From contig CAKRZX010000010.1 in assembly GCA_934434555.1 (NCBI GenBank), positions 5,935 to 69,934 of the forward strand: DNA of 64,000 nucleotides, given 5' to 3'. Positions 59,447 to 64,000 of this stretch are shown here, in pieces. The stretch's first letter is position 1; each line of letters opens with the position of its first letter. This DNA comes from an uncultured Clostridia bacterium (lineage in GTDB: Bacteria; Bacillota; Clostridia; Christensenellales; QALW01). The notes beneath the pieces were generated by a model. It had not been told where the DNA came from and made no database searches. It worked only from the letters and a program-made list of their open reading frames with translations. The position numbers and the translations under genes were made by a program.

Positions 59447-60328
59447 TTACGGAATGTCGTCAACAATGGTTTCAGGCGGAGCATCAAGTTTCTGAGGATT
59501 GTGCAGCAACTTTTCCATACCCTTAAATGCCGTTGCAAGATAATGTCCGTCGGTAATGCGTTCATCGGTAACAACAGTATAGTCAACCATCGTTTTCTGA
59601 TAAACGCCGCCCTCAGGGTTAAGGCAGAGTTCACGCCGTTTTGCACCGAAAGTAATAAATACGGGCGTGTTGCCGAAATTGTAAAGGTGATGGTATATGG
59701 GCGGAATTCCCAAAGAGCCTAAGTTTGAAACGTAAATGCTTGAATGAAAGGGCGATGCCGCTTCAATGGCTTTGGGAAGTTTGCCGAAGAAATCAAGAAA
59801 CTGCATAAAGGAAACAAACCAGCGCAATATAAGCTTCGGCATACGGTTTATTATGCGGGCAACGTTATCAAGAGCGGTGGTATCGCCGGCTTGACGCGCC
59901 TTTTCAATTTCTTCCTCCATTTTGCGATAAACATCTTCTGCGGTGTCGGAGGGCGAAAAGAAAACCTTGATTGCTGTTTCCTGTGCGTTCAGTTTCATTT
60001 CTTTCTTTACCATCATACTTAAAATAATGTCGTGACGGGCAAAAATTTTGTAGCCGGCAATGTAGCGGTTGATTGCGGGTTTCTGGCTTACGGTGCGCAC
60101 GTATGCGGCTATAAGCAGGTGCATAAAGCCGAACCCGGGCAAACCGCTTTCCCGCTTTTGGCGGATATACTCTTCAACATTTGCAAAGTCCACACTTGCC
60201 GTAAACAGGTTTTGTGCATCGTTACGTGTGTGCATAATGCTTACCGCAACATACTGCATCGGCGGCAGAGTGCGTATTTTACGCGCATCGTGTCTGTCAC
60301 CGAAGCGACGTTTTCTCTTTTTGGGCAT
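59447..60328 (-). CDS. CAT/E2-like acyltransferase fold protein, catalytic His replaced
   Basis: 293 residues, ATG with AAGGAGG upstream. The fold of chloramphenicol acetyltransferase and 2-oxoacid dehydrogenase E2 catalytic domains is visible: VSIMHTRNDAQNLFTASVDF, GFMHLLIAAYVRTVSQKPAINRYIAG, SPFHSSIYVSNLGSLGIPPIYHHLYNFGNTPVFITFG, and the C-terminal VDYTVVTDERITDGHYLA. In E2 enzymes that last segment is H-R-x-x-D-G with catalytic His; here it reads E-R-I-T-D-G. No lipoyl domain is present. It may be a different acyltransferase or a non-catalytic member; stand-alone relatives occur in Clostridia. Confidence 0.75.
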   Translation of the reverse strand: MPKKRKRRFGDRHDARKIRTLPPMQYVAVSIMHTRNDAQNLFTASVDFANVEEYIRQKRESGLPGFGFMHLLIAAYVRTVSQKPAINRYIAGYKIFARHDIILSMMVKKEMKLNAQETAIKVFFSPSDTAEDVYRKMEEEIEKARQAGDTTALDNVARIINRMPKLILRWFVSFMQFLDFFGKLPKAIEAASPFHSSIYVSNLGSLGIPPIYHHLYNFGNTPVFITFGAKRRELCLNPEGGVYQKTMVDYTVVTDERITDGHYLATAFKGMEKLLHNPQKLDAPPETIVDDIP

Positions 60329-60380
60329 ATTTAGCCTCCTTATAAGTTATAAAAATATAATGTGTATAAATACAGAAAAT

Positions 60381-60409
60381 ATTATAACAGAAAATATTCC
60401 GTTTGGCAA
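60381..60409 (-). promoter_or_regulatory. Promoter of the CAT-like gene
   Basis: Minus strand TTGCCA (60409-60404), 17-nt spacer, TATAAT (60386-60381), about 53 bp before the ATG. Confidence 0.75.
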
Positions 60410-60480
60410 AGAAATTTTGAATTCAATGCAAACGGCGAACGTTACACGGTGAAAAAATTCTGTTTTTATAAAAAAAGTTG

Positions 60481-60509
60481 TTGACAGGATAAAAATGCGG
60501 TGCTATAAT
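60481..60509 (+). promoter_or_regulatory. Consensus promoter of the attenuator-controlled ABC operon
   Basis: Perfect TTGACA (60481-60486), 17-nt spacer, perfect TATAAT (60504-60509). Start expected near 60516. Such a strong promoter fits control after initiation, by attenuation in the 245-nt leader. Confidence 0.93.
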
Positions 60510-60542
60510 TGCACCATCATTAGCAAAGGAACGGGTTAAAAG

Positions 60543-60617
60543 ATGAAAATAATGTCTGCTGATTTTGCATACTTTTATTACTTTTACTTTACATCAAAAA
60601 GTAAGAGTGATTTGTGA
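60543..60617 (+). CDS. Aromatic leader peptide (Tyr/Phe) of a transcription attenuator
   Basis: 24 codons: MKIMSADFAYFYYFYFTSKSKSDL-like peptide in which residues 8-16 contain four Phe and four Tyr (F-A-Y-F-Y-Y-F-Y-F). AAAGGA lies at 60525-60530, upstream of the ATG. The last Tyr/Phe codons fall in the 5' arm of a hairpin (60582-60591 with about 60597-60607), and a factor-independent terminator follows at 60671. This is the classic layout of ribosome-mediated attenuation, in which stalling at Tyr or Phe codons releases the antiterminator. Predicted to sense charged tRNA-Tyr and/or tRNA-Phe. Confidence 0.85.
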   Translation: MKIMSADFAYFYYFYFTSKSKSDL

Positions 60618-60670
60618 TGCAAAAAAGCGGATAATTTAACTGTTCAGGAATTTAAGAAAAACAGGTTATC

Positions 60671-60705
60671 AACCGTACGGCATACACAAATCCGTACGGT
60701 TTTTT
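60671..60705 (+). terminator. Attenuator terminator upstream of the ABC transporter
   Basis: Perfect 10-bp stem AACCGTACGG/CCGTACGGTT (60671-60680 with 60692-60701), 11-nt loop, then TTTTTTG. It lies between promoter/leader peptide and the first structural gene. A competing stem GATAA..CTGTT / AACAG.TTATC (about 60630-60645 with 60660-60670) abuts it and may form the antiterminator. Confidence 0.9.
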
Positions 60706-60760
60706 GTTTTTCCACCCGTTCCGGAACTAACAATAAACTCAATTTTAGGGGGAAATGAAA

Positions 60761-61735
60761 ATGAAAAAGATTTTAGGCGTATTACTTACGGTTGCGGCAC
60801 TCGGCACAATGCTTGCCGGCTGCGGAAACGATTCTGCTAAAACGGAAACCAAGAAGGTTTATAACGTAGGCATTGTACAGCTTACACAGCACCCGGCGCT
60901 TGACGCGGCTACCGAGGGTTTCAAACAGGCTCTTATCGATAAACTGGGTGAGGAGAACGTGAAGTTTGACGAACAGAATGCTTCCGGCGAAGCAACGGTT
61001 TGCACCACCATTGTAAACTCGTTCATCTCAAAGAAAGTTGACCTTATAATGGCAAACGCAACACCCGCACTTCAAGCAGCTTACAATGCGACAAGCACCA
61101 TTCCGATTCTGGGTACATCGGTAACCGAATACGGCGTAGCGCTGGGTATCGATAACTTCACGGGCGTTGTAGGAACAAATGTTTCCGGCACAAGCGACCT
61201 TGCACCGCTTGATGAGCAGGCGGCAATGTTTACCGAACTTCTTCCCGATGCAAAAACGGTAGGGCTGTTATACTGCTCCGCAGAGCCCAACTCCGAATAC
61301 CAGGTAAAGGTTGTTGAAGAGGCTCTTAAAGCAAAGGGACTTACCTGCACCAGGTTCTCGTTCTCTGACACCAACGACGTTTCAACCGTTACTGCTGATG
61401 CAGCGGCAAAGTGCGATGCACTTTACATTCCTACCGATAATACCGCTGCGTCCTGCGCATCGACCATCGGAAATATTGTTCGCGACAGGAAAGTTCCCGT
61501 TATTGCGGGTGAAGCGGGTATCTGTGAGGGCTGCGGCATTGCAACTCTTTCAATAAGTTACAAGGATCTTGGCTACAAGACAGGCGAAATGGCGGCAAAG
61601 ATACTTGCGGGCGAAGCAAAGGTTTCGGAGATGCCCGTTGAGTACGCAACCGCTTCAAAAAAATACAATCCCGTAATATGCAAAGAACTTGGCATTGATA
61701 TGACCGCCCACAGCGATTATACCGCGCTTGACTGA
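60761..61735 (+). CDS. ABC transporter substrate-binding lipoprotein (TrpX-like family)
   Basis: 324 residues from ATG 60761, 8 bases after AGGGGG; ATG 60755 is too close to it. Signal peptide with lipobox: MKKILGVLLTVAALGTMLAGCG, so lipid-anchored outside. The mature part is the ABC_sub_bind (TrpX/DUF534-type) fold: NVGIVQLTQHPALDAATEGFKQAL, NASGEATVCTTIVNSFISKKVDLIMANATPALQA, TVGLLYCSAEPNSEYQVK, ALYIPTDNTAASCASTIGN, GCGIATLSISYKDLGYKTGEMAAKIL. Family members bind amino acids including tryptophan. The Tyr/Phe leader upstream suggests tyrosine or phenylalanine as substrate. Confidence 0.88.
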   Translation: MKKILGVLLTVAALGTMLAGCGNDSAKTETKKVYNVGIVQLTQHPALDAATEGFKQALIDKLGEENVKFDEQNASGEATVCTTIVNSFISKKVDLIMANATPALQAAYNATSTIPILGTSVTEYGVALGIDNFTGVVGTNVSGTSDLAPLDEQAAMFTELLPDAKTVGLLYCSAEPNSEYQVKVVEEALKAKGLTCTRFSFSDTNDVSTVTADAAAKCDALYIPTDNTAASCASTIGNIVRDRKVPVIAGEAGICEGCGIATLSISYKDLGYKTGEMAAKILAGEAKVSEMPVEYATASKKYNPVICKELGIDMTAHSDYTALD

Positions 61736-61752
61736 TTAAAAGGAGTTTGCTT

Positions 61753-62649
61753 ATGAATTTGCTTTCTGCTTTGCCCGGCGCGGTTGCGCAGGGACTCGTT
61801 TGGGGAATTATGGCGATAGGCGTTTACATATCCTATAAAATCCTCGATTTTGCCGACCTGACCGTTGACGGAAGCCTTTGTACGGGTGCTGCCGTATGCA
61901 CGGTTTTAATACTTGCGGGTGTTAATCCCGTACTTGCAATGCTTGCGGCAATCGTCGCGGGCTTTGCCGCGGGAGCCGTTACGGGGGCACTGCACATTGT
62001 GCTTGGCATACCGGCTATTCTTTCCGGAATTCTCACTCAACTTATGCTTTGGTCGGTCAACCTTGTAATAATGGGTAAAGCCAATCTGGCGCTTATGTCA
62101 AGGAATGCGGGCGTTTCAGTGCTTATTACCCAGATGTTCACGGGCAGAAGCATAGGCATACTTGCGGGAATCTGCGTTGTGCTTGTGGGTCTTCTTTATC
62201 TGTTCTTCGGAACGGAACTGGGGTGCAGTATCCGTGCAACGGGCTGCAACAGCGCAATGAGCCGCGCACAGGGTATCAACACAAACTTTACAAAGATTCT
62301 CGGACTTGCTCTTTCCAACGCCATAGTGGCATTTTCGGGCGCGCTGCTTTGCCAGTATCAGGGGTCAGCGGATATAAATATGGGGCGCGGCGCCATCGTC
62401 GTAGGTCTTGCGGCGGTAATTATCGGCGAAGCGATATTCTCCCGAATCAGCAGCAATTTTGCAGTTCGCCTCGTCGGAGTGCTTGCAGGCTCGGTTATTT
62501 ACTACCTTGTATATCAGGCGGTTATTTCCGTGGGATTCAACTCGGATCTGCTTAAAATGTTCTCGGCGGTAGTCGTAGCGCTGTTCTTGGGAATACCGTA
62601 TATAAAAAACCATTATTTTGCGTCAAAAGGGGGCAAAAAAAATGCTTGA
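61753..62649 (+). CDS. ABC transporter permease
   Basis: 298 residues from ATG 61753 (AGGAG upstream; the TTG at 61747 is ignored). BPD_transp_2 (LivH-like) type with about eight transmembrane helices: GLVWGIMAIGVYISYKILDFADLTVDGS, AAVCTVLILAGVNPVLAMLAAIVAG, IPAILSGILTQLMLWSVNLVIMG, and the EAA-like cytoplasmic loop GCNSAMSRAQGINTNFTKILGLALSNAIVAFSG. Forms the membrane channel of the aromatic amino acid importer together with the flanking binding protein and ATPase. Its last 8 bp overlap the ATPase gene. Confidence 0.9.
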   Translation: MNLLSALPGAVAQGLVWGIMAIGVYISYKILDFADLTVDGSLCTGAAVCTVLILAGVNPVLAMLAAIVAGFAAGAVTGALHIVLGIPAILSGILTQLMLWSVNLVIMGKANLALMSRNAGVSVLITQMFTGRSIGILAGICVVLVGLLYLFFGTELGCSIRATGCNSAMSRAQGINTNFTKILGLALSNAIVAFSGALLCQYQGSADINMGRGAIVVGLAAVIIGEAIFSRISSNFAVRLVGVLAGSVIYYLVYQAVISVGFNSDLLKMFSAVVVALFLGIPYIKNHYFASKGGKKNA

Positions 62650-63433
62650 ACTGTGCAATATAACAAAGAAGTTCCACGCCGGAACAAGCGATGAAAAAAT
62701 CGCGCTTGATAACGTAAGTCTTACGCTTAACGACGGCGATTTCGTTACCGTTATCGGCGGAAACGGCGCGGGCAAAAGCACAATGCAGAACATAATTTCA
62801 GGCGTATACGCTCCCGACGGCGGAAAAATTCTGCTTGACGGAACGGATATAACACATCTGCCGGAATATAAACGTGCAAAGTATTTGGGCCGCGTGTTCC
62901 AGGACCCGATGATGGGTACCGCTGCGGATATGCAGATTGAAGAGAATCTTGCTCTTGCGTCCCGCCGCGGGAAAAAGCGCACGCTGCGCCCGGGCATAAC
63001 TGCGGCTGAAAGAGAAAAGTTCCGCGAAAAACTTGCCGAGCTGGGGCTCGGGCTTGAAAACAGAATGAAGCAAAAGGTGGGGCTTCTTTCGGGCGGACAG
63101 CGCCAGGCGCTTACACTGCTTATGGCGTCACTGCAACAGCCTAAACTGTTGCTGCTTGATGAGCATACCGCCGCGCTCGACCCGAAAACAGCGGCAACGG
63201 TTCTCAGCATAACCGACAGGATTATCAAGGAAAATTCACTTACCGCGCTGATGATCACGCATAATATGCGTGACGCCATAGCCTACGGAAACAGGCTGAT
63301 AATGCTTAACGAGGGCAAAATTTTGATTGACGTTTCCGGAGAAGAAAAACAGTCACTTACGGTTGAAAAACTTTTGGAAATGTTTTCGCTTGCAAGCGGA
63401 AGCCAGTTTGCCAACGACCGAGCAATTCTGTAA
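62642..63433 (+). CDS. ABC transporter ATP-binding protein
   Basis: 263 residues from ATG 62642 (GGGGGC upstream), overlapping the permease by 8 bp. Complete ATPase motifs: Walker A GGNGAGKST, Q-loop in VFQDPMMGTA, signature LSGGQRQAL, Walker B LLLLDEHTAALDP and the H-loop MITHNMRDA. It energises uptake. The glutamate in DEHTAALDP is retained. The operon (binding protein, permease, ATPase) ends in a strong terminator 29 bp downstream. Confidence 0.95.
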   Translation: MLELCNITKKFHAGTSDEKIALDNVSLTLNDGDFVTVIGGNGAGKSTMQNIISGVYAPDGGKILLDGTDITHLPEYKRAKYLGRVFQDPMMGTAADMQIEENLALASRRGKKRTLRPGITAAEREKFREKLAELGLGLENRMKQKVGLLSGGQRQALTLLMASLQQPKLLLLDEHTAALDPKTAATVLSITDRIIKENSLTALMITHNMRDAIAYGNRLIMLNEGKILIDVSGEEKQSLTVEKLLEMFSLASGSQFANDRAIL

Positions 63434-63461
63434 AGGGCTTATAAGCAAATTTCATAAATTA

Positions 63462-63498
63462 AAAAGCGATACGGTTTGCAGCCGTATCGCTTTTGTGT
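63462..63498 (+). terminator. Terminator of the ABC transporter operon
   Basis: Perfect 13-bp stem AAAAGCGATACGG/CCGTATCGCTTTT (63462-63474 with 63482-63494), 7-nt loop, T-rich downstream. Confidence 0.93.
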
Positions 63499-63602
63499 TT
63501 ATGGAAATGCGGTGATTACCGGTTACCGGTGCAATAACAGGGAGCGTTTTGCTTTTTTTTGAATCGCTCTTTTTATGCTCTTTCTTTATCTTATATGGCA
63601 GA

Positions 63603-64000
63603 TTACGTCCCGCCGAATTCCGAAGAGGTAATTTTATATGGGGGAATAGGTACTCTGCAACATTATATCCCTTGCAAGTCATCTATCTTTTTGCGCCCGC
63701 GGCAGGAGATAAACCCCTGCCCTACAATGTTGAAATAGGTTATTGAAACAAAACAAGCCTTGCGGAAAAATTATGCTTTTTGCAATGCTTGTTTTACTCT
63801 CTTTGGTTGTCCCTCACGGTAGGGCGGGGCTTTACGTCCCGCCGTTTTGAGAGATGCTTTTATGTGTGGGAATAGGTGTTTTGCAACATTATATTCCTTG
63901 CAATCTCTCAATCTTCTTGCGAGCGCGGCAGGAGATAAACCCCTGCCCTACAATGTTGAAATAGGTTATTGAAACAAAACAAGCCTTGCGGAAAAATTAT
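63603..64000. repeat. Two copies of a non-coding interspersed repeat
   Basis: Copies at about 63603-63774 and 63832-64000 (226-229 bp apart; the second runs to the window edge). Both start near TTACGTCCCGCCG. The last 74 bp (from GGCAGGAGATAAACCCC to GGAAAAATTAT) are identical, and the middle is diverged. Each has internal hairpins (GGCAG...CTGCC; GGCGGG...CCCGCC before copy 2). No coding potential. From 63499 to about 63602 I see nothing else. Confidence 0.8.

Overview
The window looks like part of a Firmicutes/Clostridia chromosome, probably an anaerobic gut Oscillospirales-type organism. Supporting signs are spoIIE, a T-box-controlled pheST operon, strong AGGAGG ribosome binding sites, perfect sigma-A type promoters, an LCP cell-wall enzyme and a class A PBP with a Cys-rich tail. 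Taxonomy is inferred from gene content only.

Region 1 (1-36.6 kb) is the right-hand part of an integrated temperate phage with a short-tailed (podovirus-type) plan. In order: recombination (YqaJ-type exonuclease, RecT, SSB), a circularly permuted C5 DNA methyltransferase, a replication initiator with an internal iteron-like array, small early genes with a helicase loader, then packaging (TerS, TerL, portal). Next come a Prp-like protease next to a scaffold and an N4-gp56-type capsid that both carry the Prp cleavage motif, then connectors, tail hub and DUF859 protein. A putative ejection protein, a 3319-residue polyvalent protein, a BppU/beta-roll fibre, endolysin and holin complete the late genes. 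At the far end, on the opposite strand, sits a DarT-DarG toxin-antitoxin pair plus a DUF2442 gene. Integrase and repressor must lie left of the window. The 3' end of a tRNA-Ser(GGA) gene faces the phage and is the likely attachment site.

Region 2 (36.6-47.7 kb) holds tRNA-Ser and spoIIE on the minus strand, then a compact 8.5-kb plus-strand cassette of nine virion genes (TerS, TerL, portal, scaffold-like, capsid, small head protein, connector, tail hub and two small genes). It has no integrase, replication, fibre or lysis gene. It shares a 150-bp divergent control region with spoIIE and ends in a strong terminator. All genes look intact, so it is a candidate domesticated phage particle or gene-transfer-agent-like locus rather than a decayed prophage.

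Region 3 (47.7-64 kb) is ordinary chromosome. It has an XRE regulator with a divergent promoter and perfect palindromic operator, a membrane/TPR protein, a MATE transporter, a family 2 glycosyltransferase, an LCP protein, T-box-pheS-pheT, a PBP with an N-terminal 22-residue tandem repeat, and a CAT-like acyltransferase lacking the usual catalytic His. It ends with a three-gene ABC transporter preceded by a textbook-looking attenuator: consensus promoter, 24-codon leader peptide containing AYFYYFYF, and a perfect terminator hairpin. This implies regulation by tyrosine/phenylalanine supply. The last 400 bp carry two copies of a non-coding interspersed repeat.
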